Shown: piece by piece, positions 1 through 11,353 of the stretch
How the letters are laid out: each line of letters opens with the position of its first letter
Numbering within the stretch: the first letter of the stretch is position 1
Origin: Saccoglossus kowalevskii
Lineage: Eukaryota > Hemichordata > Enteropneusta > Harrimaniidae
Direction: 5' to 3'
NCBI RefSeq assembly: GCF_000003605.2
Contig: NW_003124126.1
Coordinates: forward strand, 1 to 22,762
Length of the DNA: 22,762 nt
Made by a program: the position numbers and the translations under genes
The notes under the pieces: generated by a model
Told to the model about the DNA's origin: nothing
Seen by the model: only the letters and a program-made list of their open reading frames with translations
Database searches by the model: none

Positions 1-1023
1 ATGACTACATCCTTACAAATGTCTAATGTGACTACGTCCTTGCCAGTGCCTGCTGTGACTACATCCTTATCAATGCCTACTGTGACTACATCCTTACAAA
101 TGTCTACTGTAACTACATCCTTACAAATGTCTACTATGACTACATCCTTGCCAATGCCTACTGTGACTACATCCTTACAAATGCCTACTGTGACTACATC
201 CTTACAAATGCCTACTGTGACTACATCCTTACAAATGCCTACTGTGACTACATCCTTTAAAATGCCTACTGTGACTACATCCTTACAAATGCCTACTGTG
301 ACTACATCCTTACAAATGTCTACTGTGACTACATCCTTACAAATGTCTACTGTGACTACATTCTTACAAATGCCTACTGTGACTACATCCTTACAAATGT
401 CTACTGTGACTACATCCTTACAAATGCCTACTGTGACTACATCCTTACAAATGCCTACTGTAACTACATCCTTACAAATGTCTACTGTGACTACATCCTT
501 ACAAATGCCTACTGTGACTACATCCTTACAAATGCCTACTGTGACTACATCCTTACAAATGTCTACTGTGACTACATCCTGACAAATGCCTACTGTGACT
601 ACATCCTTACCAATGCCTACTGTGACTACATCCTTACTAATGCCTACTGTGACTACATCCTTACAAATGCCTACTGTGACTACATCCTTACAATGCCTAC
701 TGTGACTACATCTTTACAAATGCCTACTGTGACTACTTCCTTACAATGCCTACTGTGACTACTTCCTTACAAATGCCTACTGTGACTACATCCTTACAAA
801 GCCTACGGACTACATCCTTACAAATGCCTACGTGACTACATCCTTACAAATGCCTACTGTGACTACATCCTTACAAATACCTACTGTGACTACATTCTTA
901 CAAATGTCTACTGTGACTACATCCTTGCCAATGCCTACTGTGACTACATCCTTGCCAATGCCTACTGTGACTACATCCTTGCCAATGCCTACTGTGACTA
1001 CATCCTTACCAATGCCTACTGTG
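1..1023. repeat. Array segment before the first marker unit
   Basis: Mixed units, mostly with ACAAATGCC or ACAAATGTC endings. Around 390-570 the 27th base follows a loose T-C-C pattern every three units. A TTA-to-TGA change at 580-582 puts a stop in the Thr/Ser frame. It is followed by units with TTACCAATG and TTACTAATG, then a run with TTGCCAATG ending at the 26-bp marker. The same order of variants occurs at about 10590-11327, so the two tracts are copies. The 10.6-kb copy has seven more units between a shared GTAAC variant (460 and 10596) and the stop. No gene seen. Confidence 0.85.
690..833. repeat. Cluster of frame-breaking small indels
   Basis: Five small losses totalling 6 bp lie within about 145 bp. 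AAA becomes AA near 692 and again near 745, the T of AAATG is lost near 800, CTGTGAC becomes CGGAC near 806, and CTGTGAC becomes CGTGAC near 831. Elsewhere whole kilobases pass without a single indel. This may be a degenerate patch or a stretch of poor consensus; two of the losses are in an A homopolymer, typical of noisy long reads. Confidence 0.8.
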
Positions 1024-1049
1024 ACTACATCTTTACAAATCTCTGCTGG
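1024..1049. repeat. 26-bp marker unit, copy 1
   Basis: The unit reads ACTACATCTTTACAAAT then CTCTGCTGG. Against consensus it has three substitutions and lost one T, so it shifts the reading frame by one. The Thr/Ser frame therefore exits here with the tail ISAGLHPYTCLL and a stop at 1075-1077. The flank downstream (TACACATGCC, GCATAC, then CCAAGTGTG) matches only the copy at 19481. Confidence 0.93.
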
Positions 1050-1530
1050 ACTACATCCTTACACATGCCTACTGTGACTACATCCTTACAAATGCCTACT
1101 GTGACTACATCCTTACAAATGCATACTGTGACTACATCCTTACAAATGCCAAGTGTGACTACATTCTTACAAATGCCTTCTGTCACTATGTCCTTGCCAA
1201 TGTCTACTGTGACTACATCCTTACAAATGTCTACTGTGACTACATTCTTACAAATGCCTTCTGTGACTACGTCCTTGCCAATGTCTACTGTGACTACGTC
1301 CTTACTAATGTCTACTGTGACTACATCCTTACAAATGCCTTCTGTGACTACATCCTTACAAATGCCTTCTGTGATTACATCCTTACAAATGTCTACTGTG
1401 ACTACATCCTTACAAATGTCTACTGTGACTACATCCTTACAAATGCCTTCAGTGACTACGTCCTTCCCAATGTCTACTGTGACTACGTTCTTACAAATGC
1501 CTACTGTGACTACATCCTTACAAATGTCTA
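1024..1530. repeat. Segment duplicated at 19481-19987
   Basis: This stretch begins with the marker and shares an unusual variant order with 19481-19987 at a constant offset of 18,457 bp: ACACATGCC, GCATACTG, CCAAGTGTG, TACATTC and CTGTCACTATG. The two copies lie near opposite ends of the window, so they are an old or long-range duplication within the array. The downstream part overlaps the start of module S copy 1. Confidence 0.8.
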
Positions 1531-2660
1531 CTGTTACTACATCTTTACAAATGTCTACTGTGACTACATCCTTACAAATGTCTACTGTGACTACATCCTT
1601 ACAAATGTCTACTGTGACTACATCCTTACAAATGCCTTCTGTGACTACGTCCTTGCCAATGTCTACTGTGACTACGTCCTTACAAATGTCTACTGGGACT
1701 ACAACCTTACAAATGTCTACTATGACTACATCCTTGCCAATGCCTTTTGTGACTACAACCTTACAAATGTCTACTGTGATTACATCCTTACAAATGCCTT
1801 CTGTGACTACATCCTTACAAATGCCTTCTGTGACTACATCCTTACAAATGCCTTCTGTGACTACATCCTTACAAATGCCTTCTGTGACTATGTCCTTACA
1901 AATGTCTACTGTGACTACATCCTTACAAATGCCTACTGTGACTACATCCTTACCAATGCCTTCTGTGACTACGTCCTTACAAATGCCTTCTGTGACTACG
2001 TCCTTGCCAATGTCTACTGTGACTACATCCTTACAAATGCCTACTGTGACTACATCCTTACAAATGCCTTCTGTGACTACGTCCTTCCCAATGTCTACTG
2101 TGACTACGTCGTTACAAATGCCTACTGTGACTACATCCTTACAAATGTCTACTGTGACTACGTCCTTGCCAATGCCTACTGTGACTACATCCTTGCCAAT
2201 GCCTACTGTGACTACATCCTTGCCAATGCCTACTGTGACTACATCCTTACAAATGCCTACTGTGACTACATCCTTACAAATGCCTACTGTGACTACGTCC
2301 TTGCCAATGTCTACTGTGACTACGTCCTTGCCAATGTCTAATGTGACTACATCCTTGCCAATGTCTACTGTGACTACGTCCTTGCCAATGCCTACTGTGA
2401 CTACATCCTTGCCAATGTCTAATGTGACTACATCCTTACAAATGTCTACTGTGACTACATCCTTACAAATGCCTACTGTAACTACATCCTTGCCAATGTC
2501 TACTGTGACTACATCCTTGCCAATGCCTACTGTGACTACATCCTTGCCAATGTCTACTGTGACTACATCCTTGCCAATGTCTAATGTGACTACATTTTTA
2601 CAAATGTCTAATGTGATTACATCCTTACAAATGCCTACTGTGACTACATCCTTACAAATG
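1193..2660. repeat. Higher-order module S, copy 1
   Basis: A tract of about 54 units with a characteristic order of variants: TACATTC (1241), TTACTAATG, GTGATTAC, CTTCCCAATG, a run of ACAAATGTC units, the rare CTGGGACTACAACC (GGG at 1695-1697), CTATGAC, CCTTTTGTG, five CCTTCTGTG units, a TTGCCAATG run with TCTAATG variants, and TACATTTTTA (2591). The same order recurs at 6018-7485 with a constant offset of 4825 bp, and at 3782-5057 in shortened form. The Thr/Ser frame is open throughout, but nothing else suggests a gene. Confidence 0.88.
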
Positions 2661-2762
2661 CCCTTCTGTGACTACATCCTTACAATGCCTACTGTGACTA
2701 CATCCTTACAAATGCTACTGTGACTACATCTTTACAAATGCTACTGTGACTACGTCATACAA
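2661..2762. repeat. Indel cluster at the end of module S copy 1
   Basis: One extra C (CCC at 2661-2663) is followed by four 1-bp losses: AAA to AA near 2684, CC to C near 2715 and near 2741, and a damaged CTT near 2757. The net change is minus 3 bp, but the plus-strand Thr/Ser frame is broken by TGA at 2721-2723. The cluster lies where copy 1 of module S stops matching its sister copies, which suggests a rearrangement breakpoint or a misassembled join. Confidence 0.75.
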
Positions 2763-3781
2763 ATGCTTTCTGTGACTACATCTTTACAAATGCCTTCTGT
2801 GACTACGTCCTTGCCAATGTCTACTGTGACTACATCCTTACAAATGCCTAGTGTGACTACATCTTTACAAATGCCTTCTGTGACTACATCCTTACAAATG
2901 TCTACTGTGACTTCATCCTTACAAATGCCTTCTGTGACTACGTACTTGCCAATGTCTACTGTGACTACGTCCTTACAAATGTCTACTGTCACTACATCCT
3001 TACAAATGTCTACTGTGACTACATCTTTACAAATGCCTTCTGTGACTACGTCCTTGCCAATGTCTACTGTGACTACGTCCTTACAAATGTCTACTGTGAC
3101 TACATCCTTACAAATGCCTACTGTGACTACATCCTTACACATGCCTACTGTGACTACATCCTTACACATGCCTACTGTGACTACGTCCTTACAAATGCCT
3201 ACTGTGACTACATCCTTACAAATGCCTACTGTGACTACATCCTTACAAATGCATACTGTGAATACATCCTTACAAATGTCTATTGTGACTATGTCCTTGC
3301 CAATGCCTACTGTAACTACATCCTTACAAATGCCTTCTGTGACTACGTCCTTGGCAATGTCTACTGTGACTACATCCTTACAAATGCCTAGTGTGACTAC
3401 ATCCTTACAAATGCCTACTGTGACTACATCCTTACAAATGCATACTGTGACTACATCCTTACAAATGTCTACTGTGACTATGTCCTTGCCAATGCCTACT
3501 GTGACTACATCCTTACAAATGCCTTCTGTGACTACGTCCTTGCCAATGTCTACTGTGACTACATCCTTACAAATGTCTACTGTGACTACATTCTTACAAA
3601 TGCCTTCTGTGACTACGTCCTTGCCAATGTCTACTGTGACTACGTCCTTACTAATGTCTACTGTGACTACATCCTTACAAATGCCTTCTGTGACTACATT
3701 CTTACAAATGCCTTCTGTGATTACATCCTTACAAATGTCTACTGTGACTATATCCTTACAAATGCCTTCTGTGACTACGTC
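2763..3781. repeat. Linker tract: TACTTGCC module and GCATAC module
   Basis: The first part (about 2790-3115) contains CTAGTGTG (2848), GACTTCATCC and GTACTTGCC (2942). It matches 8671-8996 at a constant offset of 5881 bp. It is followed by two TTACACATG units, then by a module with GCATACTG (3251), TCTATTGTGACTATG and CTTGGCAATG. That second module recurs from 5406 and, with differences, near 7945, 14910 and 16096. No gene seen. Confidence 0.8.
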
Positions 3782-5057
3782 CTTGCCAATGTCTACTGTG
3801 ACTACATCCTTACAAATGTCTACTGTGACTACATTCTTACAAATGCCTTCTGTGACTACGTCCTTGCCAATGTCTACTGTGACTACGTCCTTACTAATGT
3901 CTACTGTGACTACATCCTTACAAATGCCTTCTGTGACTACATCCTTACAAATGCCTTCTGTGATTACATCCTTACAAATGTCTACTGTGACTACATCCTT
4001 ACAAATGTCTACTGTGACTACATCCTTACAAATGCCTTCAGTGACTACGTCCTTCCCAATGTCTACTGTGACTACGTTCTTACAAATGCCTACTGTGACT
4101 ACATCCTTACAAATGTCTACTGTTACATCTTTACAAATGTCTACTGTGACTACATCCTTACAAATGTCTACTGTGACTACATCCTTACAAATGTCTACTG
4201 TGACTACATCCTTACAAATGCCTTCTGTGACTACGTCCTTGCCAATGTCTACTGTGACTACGTCCTTACAAATGTCTACTGGGACTACAACCTTACAAAT
4301 GTCTACTATGACTACATCCTTGCCAATGCCTTTTGTGACTACAACCTTACAAATGTCTACTGTGATTACATCCTTACAAATGCCTTCTGTGACTACATCC
4401 TTACAAATGCCTTCTGTGACTACATCCTTACAAATGCCTTCTGTGACTACATCCTTACAAATGCCTTCTGTGACTATGTCCTTACAAATGTCTACTGTGA
4501 CTACATCCTTACAAATGCCTACTGTGACTACATCCTTACCAATGCCTTCTGTGACTACGTCCTTACAAATGCCTTCTGTGACTACGTCCTTGCCAATGTC
4601 TACTGTGACTACATCCTTACAAATGCCTACTGTGACTACATCCTTACAAATGCCTTCTGTGACTACGTCCTTCCCAATGTCTACTGTGACTACGTCGTTA
4701 CAAATGCCTACTGTGACTACATCCTTACAAATGTCTACTGTGACTACGTCCTTGCCAATGCCTACTGTGACTACATCCTTGCCAATGCCTACTGTGACTA
4801 CATCCTTGCCAATGCCTACTGTGACTACATCCTTACAAATGCCTACTGTGACTACATCCTTACAAATGCCTACTGTGACTACGTCCTTGCCAATGTCTAC
4901 TGTGACTACATCCTTGCCAATGCCTACTGTGACTACATCCTTGCCAATGTCTACTGTGACTACATCCTTGCCAATGTCTAATGTGACTACATTTTTACAA
5001 ATGTCTAATGTGATTACATCCTTACAAATGCCTACTGTGACTACATCCTTACAAATG
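3782..5057. repeat. Higher-order module S, copy 2 (shortened)
   Basis: This copy has the same variant order as copy 1 but is shorter. Its offset is 2589 bp at TACATTC (3830), 2586 bp at the rare GGG (4281-4283) after a 3-bp loss near 4121 (CTGTTACATC in place of CTGTTACTACATC), and 2397 bp at TACATTTTTA (4988). The last step is exactly 189 bp, seven units missing from the TTGCCAATG/TCTAATG run that copies 1 and 3 both keep. The shortening therefore happened in this copy or its ancestor. Confidence 0.88.
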
Positions 5058-5160
5058 CCTTCTGTGACTACGTCCTGGGCAATGTTTACTGTGACTACAT
5101 CTTACAAATGCCTAGTGTGACTACATCGTTACAAATGCGTACTGTGACTACATCTTACAA
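5058..5160. repeat. Indel and substitution cluster after module S copy 2
   Basis: The tract holds CCTGGGCAATG, GTTTACTG, CATCGTTAC and CATGCGT-like singletons, plus two 1-bp losses (ACATCCTTAC to ACATCTTAC near 5101 and near 5153). The losses break the plus-strand frame with a stop at 5118-5120. Such a dense set of private changes in about 100 bp contrasts with the nearly clean modules on either side, and again sits at a module boundary. Confidence 0.72.
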
Positions 5161-6017
5161 ATGCATACTGTGACTACATCCTTACAGATGTCTACTGTGA
5201 CTATGTCCTTGCCAATGCGTACTGTGACTACATCCTTACAAATGCCTTCTGTGACTACGTCCTTGCCAATGTCTACTGTGACTACATCCTTACAAATGTC
5301 TACTGTGACTACATTCTTACAAATGCCTTCTGTAACTATGTCCTTGCCAATGTCTACTGTGACTACATCCTTACTAATGTCTACTGTGACTACATCCTTA
5401 CAAATGCATACTGTGACTACATCCTTACAAATGTCTATTGTGACTATGTCCTTGCCAATGCCTACTGTGACTACATCCTTACAAATGCCTTCTGTGACTA
5501 CGTCCTTGGCAATGTCTACTGTGACTACATCCTTACAAATGCCTAGTGTGACTACATCCTTACAAATGCCTACTGTGACTACATCCTTACAAATGCATAC
5601 TGTGACTACATCCTTACAAATGTCTACTGTGACTATGTCCTTGCCAATGCCTACTGTGACTACATCCTTACAAATGCCTTCTGTGACTACGTCCTTGCCA
5701 ATGTCTACTGTGACTACATCCTTACAAATGCCTAGTGTGACTACATCCTTACAAATGCCTTCTGTGACTACGTCCTTGCCAATGTCTACTGTGACTACAT
5801 CCTTACAAATGTCTACTGTGACTACATTCTTACAAATGCCTTCTGTGACTACGTCCTTGCCAATGTCTACTGTGACTACGTCCTTACTAATGTCTACTGT
5901 GACTACATCCTTACAAATGCCTTCTGTGACTACATTCTTACAAATGCCTTCTGTGATTACATCCTTACAAATGTCTACTGTGACTATATCCTTACAAATG
6001 CCTTCTGTGACTACGTC
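5161..6017. repeat. Linker tract with an extra 81-bp (three-unit) step
   Basis: From GCATAC at 5406 this tract matches the one from 3251 (offset 2155 bp). The distance to the following TACATTC is 660 bp here against 579 bp there. The 81-bp difference is three whole units, located by eye at about 5712-5792. No gene seen. Confidence 0.8.
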
Positions 6018-7485
6018 CTTGCCAATGTCTACTGTGACTACATCCTTACAAATGTCTACTGTGACTACATTCTTACAAATGCCTTCTGTGACTACGTCCT
6101 TGCCAATGTCTACTGTGACTACGTCCTTACTAATGTCTACTGTGACTACATCCTTACAAATGCCTTCTGTGACTACATCCTTACAAATGCCTTCTGTGAT
6201 TACATCCTTACAAATGTCTACTGTGACTACATCCTTACAAATGTCTACTGTGACTACATCCTTACAAATGCCTTCAGTGACTACGTCCTTCCCAATGTCT
6301 ACTGTGACTACGTTCTTACAAATGCCTACTGTGACTACATCCTTACAAATGTCTACTGTTACTACATCTTTACAAATGTCTACTGTGACTACATCCTTAC
6401 AAATGTCTACTGTGACTACATCCTTACAAATGTCTACTGTGACTACATCCTTACAAATGCCTTCTGTGACTACGTCCTTGCCAATGTCTACTGTGACTAC
6501 GTCCTTACAAATGTCTACTGGGACTACAACCTTACAAATGTCTACTATGACTACATCCTTGCCAATGCCTTTTGTGACTACAACCTTACAAATGTCTACT
6601 GTGATTACATCCTTACAAATGCCTTCTGTGACTACATCCTTACAAATGCCTTCTGTGACTACATCCTTACAAATGCCTTCTGTGACTACATCCTTACAAA
6701 TGCCTTCTGTGACTATGTCCTTACAAATGTCTACTGTGACTACATCCTTACAAATGCCTACTGTGACTACATCCTTACCAATGCCTTCTGTGACTACGTC
6801 CTTACAAATGCCTTCTGTGACTACGTCCTTGCCAATGTCTACTGTGACTACATCCTTACAAATGCCTACTGTGACTACATCCTTACAAATGCCTTCTGTG
6901 ACTACGTCCTTCCCAATGTCTACTGTGACTACGTCGTTACAAATGCCTACTGTGACTACATCCTTACAAATGTCTACTGTGACTACGTCCTTGCCAATGC
7001 CTACTGTGACTACATCCTTGCCAATGCCTACTGTGACTACATCCTTGCCAATGCCTACTGTGACTACATCCTTACAAATGCCTACTGTGACTACATCCTT
7101 ACAAATGCCTACTGTGACTACGTCCTTGCCAATGTCTACTGTGACTACGTCCTTGCCAATGTCTAATGTGACTACATCCTTGCCAATGTCTACTGTGACT
7201 ACGTCCTTGCCAATGCCTACTGTGACTACATCCTTGCCAATGTCTAATGTGACTACATCCTTACAAATGTCTACTGTGACTACATCCTTACAAATGCCTA
7301 CTGTAACTACATCCTTGCCAATGTCTACTGTGACTACATCCTTGCCAATGCCTACTGTGACTACATCCTTGCCAATGTCTACTGTGACTACATCCTTGCC
7401 AATGTCTAATGTGACTACATTTTTACAAATGTCTAATGTGATTACATCCTTACAAATGCCTACTGTGACTACATCCTTACAAATG
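6018..7485. repeat. Higher-order module S, copy 3
   Basis: TACATTC (6066), the rare GGG (6520-6522) and TACATTTTTA (7416) are all exactly 4825 bp from their places in copy 1, so the two full copies have had no net length change. The sequence is almost identical by eye. The second half of the module (TTGCCAATG and TCTAATG run) is also found at about 12750-13230 and 16719-17200. Confidence 0.88.
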
Positions 7486-7834
7486 CCTTCTGTGACTACA
7501 TCCTTACAAATGCCTTCTGTGACTACATCCTTACAAATGCCTAGTGTGACTACATCTTTACAAATGCCTTCTGTGACTACATCCTTACAAATGTCTACTG
7601 TGACTACATCCTTACAAATGCCTTCTGTGACTACGTACTTGCCAATGTCTACTGTGACTACGTCCTTGCCAATGTCTACTGCGACTACGTCCTTACAAAT
7701 GTCTACTGTGACTACAACGTTAAAAATGTCTACTATGACTACATCTTGCCAATGCGTCTGTGACTACAACTTTACAGATGTCTACTGTGATTACATCCTT
7801 TACAAATGCTTTCTGTGACTACATCCTTACAAAA
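7486..7834. repeat. Short tract ending in a balanced indel cluster
   Basis: The first part resembles the tract after 13230 (CTAGTGTG, GTACTTGCC, CTGCGACTAC). It then joins a piece of module E with the TTAAAAATG variant near 7719. Between 7744 and 7834 there are two 1-bp losses (ATCTTGCC, ATGCGTCTG) and two 1-bp gains (CCTTTACAAATG, ACAAAATG). These restore the 27-bp phase overall but leave about 90 bp out of frame. No gene seen. Confidence 0.72.
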
Positions 7835-9600
7835 TGCCTTCTGTGATTACGTCCTTACAAATGTCTACTGTGACTACATCCTTACAAATGTCTACTGTGA
7901 CTACATCCTTACAAATGCCTACTGTGACTACATCCTTACAAATGCATACTGTGACTACATCCTTACAAATGTCTATTGTGACTATGTCCTTGCCAATGCC
8001 TACTGTGACTACATCCTTACAAATGCCTTCTGTGACTACGTCCTTGGCAATGTCTACTGTGACTACATCCTTACAAATGCCTAGTGTGACTACATCTTTG
8101 CAAATGCCTTCTGTGACTACGTCCTTGCCAATGTCTACTGTGACTACGTTCTTAGAAATGTCTACTGTGACTACATCCTTACAAATGCCTTCTGTGACTA
8201 CGTCCTTGCCAATGTCTACTGTGACTACGTCCTTACAAATGTCTACTGTGACTACATTCTTACAAATGCCTTCTGTGACTACGTCCTTGCCAATGTCTAC
8301 TGTGACTACGTCCTTACTAATGTCTACTGTGACTACATCCTTACAAATGCCTCCTGTGACTACATCCTTACAAATGCCTTCCGTGATTACGTCCTTACAA
8401 ATGTCTACTGTGACTACATCCTTACAAATGTCTACTGTGACTACATCCTTACAAATGCCTACTGTGACTACATCCTTACAAATGTCTACTGTGACTACGT
8501 CCTTGCCAATGCCTACTGTGACTACATCCTTGCCAATGCCTACTGTGACTACATCCTTGCCAATGCCTACTGTGACTACATCCTTACAAATGCCTACTGT
8601 GACTACATCCTTACAAATGCCTACTGTGACTACGTCCTTACAAATGCCTTCTGTGACTACATCCTTACAAATGCCTTCTGTGACTACGTCCTTGCCAATG
8701 TCTACTGTGACTACATCCTTACAAATGCCTAGTGTGACTACATCTTTACAAATGCCTTCTGTGACTACATCCTTACAAATGTCCACTGTGACTTCATCCT
8801 TACAAATGCCTTCTGTGACTACGTACTTGCCAATGTCTACTGTGACTACGTCCTTACAAATGTCTACTGTCACTACATCCTTACAAATGTCTACTGTGAC
8901 TACATCTTTACAAATGCCTTCTGTGACTACGTCCTTGCCAATGTCTACTGTGACTACGTCCTTACAAATGTCTACTGTGACTACATCCTTACAAATGCCT
9001 TCTGTGACTACATCCTTACAAATGCCTTCTGTGATTACGTCCTTACAAATGTCTACTGTGACTACATCCTCACAAATGTCTACTGTGACTACATCCTTAC
9101 AAATGTCTACTGTGACTACATCCTTACAAATGCCTTCTGTGACTATGTCCTTCCCAATGTCTACTGTGACTACATCCTTACAAATGTCTGCTGTGACTAC
9201 GTCCTTACCAATGTCTACTGTGACTACATCCTTACAAATGTCTACTGTGACTACATCCTTACAAATGTCTACTGTGACTACATTCTTACAAATGTCTACT
9301 GTGACTACATTCTTACAAATGTCTACTGTGACTACATCCTTACAAATGCCTTCTGTGACTACGTCCTTGCCAATGTCTACTGTGACTACGTCCTTACAAA
9401 TGTCTACTGTGACTACAACCTTACAAATGTCTACTATGACTACATCCTTGCCAATGCCTTCTGTGACTACATCCTTACAGATGCCTACTGTGACTACATC
9501 CTTGCCAATGCCTACTGTGACTACATCCTTGCCAATGCCTACTGTGACTACATCCTTACACATGCCTACTGTGACTACATCCTTACAAATGCCTACTGTG
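7835..9600. repeat. Array segment up to marker copy 2, with partial module E
   Basis: 7838 to about 8460 carries the variants of module E: CTTAGAAATG (8151), CTCCTGTG (8351) and CCGTGATTACG. It lies at a constant 6964-bp offset from 14802-15424. Next come three TTGCCAATGCC units, then 8671-8996, which copies 2790-3115. A tract with CTTCCCAATG, two TACATTC units and CTATGAC follows, and a run of TTGCCAATGCC units leads into the marker at 9601. No gene seen. Confidence 0.78.
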
Positions 9601-9626
9601 ACTACATCTTTACAAATCTCTGCTGG
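9601..9626. repeat. 26-bp marker unit, copy 2
   Basis: Sequence and 1-bp loss are the same as in copy 1. The next unit has GGACTGCATCC in place of GGACTACATCC, then CCTTCTGTGACTATATCC, which links it to copies 3, 5 and 6. The Thr/Ser frame closes at 9654 with the tail ISAGLHPYKCLL. Confidence 0.93.
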
Positions 9627-10439
9627 ACTGCATCCTTACAAATGCCTTCTGTGACTATATCCTTACAAATGCCTAGTGTGACTACATCCTTACAAATGCC
9701 TACTGTGACTACATCCTTACAAATGCCTATTGTGACTACATCCTTACAAATGCATACTGTGACTACATCCTTACAAATGTCTACTGTGACTATGTGCTTG
9801 CCAATGCCTACTGTGACTACATCCTTACAAATGCCTTCTGTGACTACGTCCTTGCCAATGTCTACTGTGACTACATCCTTACAAATGCCTAGTGTGACTA
9901 CATCCTTACAAATGCCTTCTGTGACTACGTCCTTGTCAATGTCTACTGTGACTACGTCCTTACAAATGTCTACTGTGACTACATTCTTACAAATGCCTTC
10001 TGTGACTACGTCCTTGCCAATGTCTACAGTGACTACGTCCTTACTAATGTCTACTGTGACTACATCCTTACAAATGCCTTCTGTGACTACATCCTTACAA
10101 ATGCCTTCTGTGATTACGTCCTTACAAATGTCTACTGTGACTACATCCTTACAAATGTCTACTGTGACTACATCCTTCCCAATGCCTTCAGTGACTACGT
10201 CCGTCCCAATGTCTACTGTGACTACGTCCTTAGAAATGCCTACTGTGACTACATGCTTACAAATGTCTACTGTGACTACGTCCTTGCCAATGCCTACTGT
10301 GACTACGTCCTTGCCAATGCCTACTGTGACTACATCCTTACAAATGCCTACTGTGACTACATCCTTACAAATGCCTACTGTGACTACATCCTTACAAATG
10401 CCTAGTGTGACTACATCCTTACAAATGTCTACTGTGACT

Positions 10440-10765
10440 ACATCCTTACAAATGTCTACTGTGACTACATCCTTACAAATGCCTACTGTGACTACATCCT
10501 TACAAATGCCTACTGTGACTACATCCTTACAAATGTCTACTGTGACTACATCCTTACAAATGCCTACTGTGACTACATCCTTACAAATGCCTACTGTAAC
10601 TACATCCTTACAAATGTCTACTGTGACTACATCCTTACAAATGCCTACTGTGACTACATCCTTACAAATGCCTACTGTGACTACATCCTTACAAATGTCT
10701 ACTGTGACTACATCCTTACAAATGCCTACTGTGACTACATCCTTACAAATGCCTACTGTGACTAC
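10440..10765. repeat. Three-unit (81-bp) sub-periodicity
   Basis: Over about twelve units, the first codon after ATG in the Thr/Ser frame alternates TCT, CCT, CCT in register, giving a period of 81 bp. It stops where four CCT units in a row and a TATACTG unit follow. A shorter version of the same pattern is seen at about 390-570. Confidence 0.7.
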
Positions 10766-11066
10766 ATCCTTACAAATGCCTACTGTGACTACATCCTTAC
10801 AAATGCCTACTGTGACTACATCCTTACAAATGTATACTGTGACTACATCCTTACAAATGCCTACTGTGACTACATCCTTACAAATGCCTACTGTGACTAC
10901 ATCCTGACAAATGCCTACTGTGACTACATCCTTACCAATGCCTACTGTGACTACATACTTACTAATGCCTACTGTGACTACATCCTTACAAATGCCTACT
11001 GTGACTACATCCTTACAAATGCCTACTGTGACTACATTCTTTCAAATGTCTACTGTGACTACTTAT

Positions 11067-11255
11067 TTGCCAATGCCTACTGTGACTACATCCTTGCCAA
11101 TGCCTACTGTGACTACATCCTTGCCAATGCCTACTGTGACTACATCCTTGCCAATGCCTACTGTGACTACATCCTTGCCAATGCCTACTGTGACTACATC
11201 CTTGCCAATGCCTACTGTGACTACATCCTTGCCAATGCCTACTGTGACTACATCC
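11067..11255. repeat. Run of seven near-identical TTGCCAATGCC units
   Basis: Seven consecutive units (189 bp) carry TTGCCAATGCCTACTG, and the last six or so look identical. This is one of the most uniform stretches in the window and suggests a very recent local expansion. Two TTACACATG units follow, then the marker at 11328. Confidence 0.8.
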
Positions 11256-11327
11256 TTACACATGCCTACTGTGACTACATCCTTACACATGCCTACTGTG
11301 ACTACATCCTTACAAATGCCTACTGTG

Positions 11328-11353
11328 ACTACATCTTTACAAATCTCTGCTGG
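11328..11353. repeat. 26-bp marker unit, copy 3
   Basis: The same 26-bp variant, followed by CCTTCTGTGACTATATCC. It closes the Thr/Ser frame at 11381 with the same tail. The CTAGTGTG unit that follows in copies 2, 5 and 6 is missing here, which accounts for the 27-bp change in offset (1727 to 1700). Confidence 0.93.

Larger units (their letters stand above)
9627..11327. repeat. Array segment between marker copies 2 and 3
   Basis: The distance between the two markers is 1727 bp, exactly 64 units minus the 1 bp lost in the marker. About 9768-10240 recurs at 11468-11940 (offset 1700 bp), including CTATGTGCTTG (9791 and 11491), TCTACAGTGAC and the rare CCGTCCCAATG (10201 and 11901). After 10380 the units become more uniform. 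A TTA-to-TGA stop lies at 10905-10907. No gene seen. Confidence 0.83.

Noticed and set aside
1-582. A gene starting at the ATG at position 1
   Set aside because: ATG occurs in every unit, and here it comes from a GTG-to-ATG variant seen elsewhere (CTATGAC). The window edge simply falls there; there is no upstream context.
7827-9563. Antisense protein of 578 ICKDVVT-type residues
   Set aside because: It has the same origin as the other antisense runs. It has no proper start region, changes identity with the unit and overlaps the plus-strand run.
9642-9654. Overlapping stop-start coupling at the marker units
   Set aside because: The ATG inside each unit always overlaps the next out-of-frame TGA. 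This is a property of the consensus, not translational coupling.
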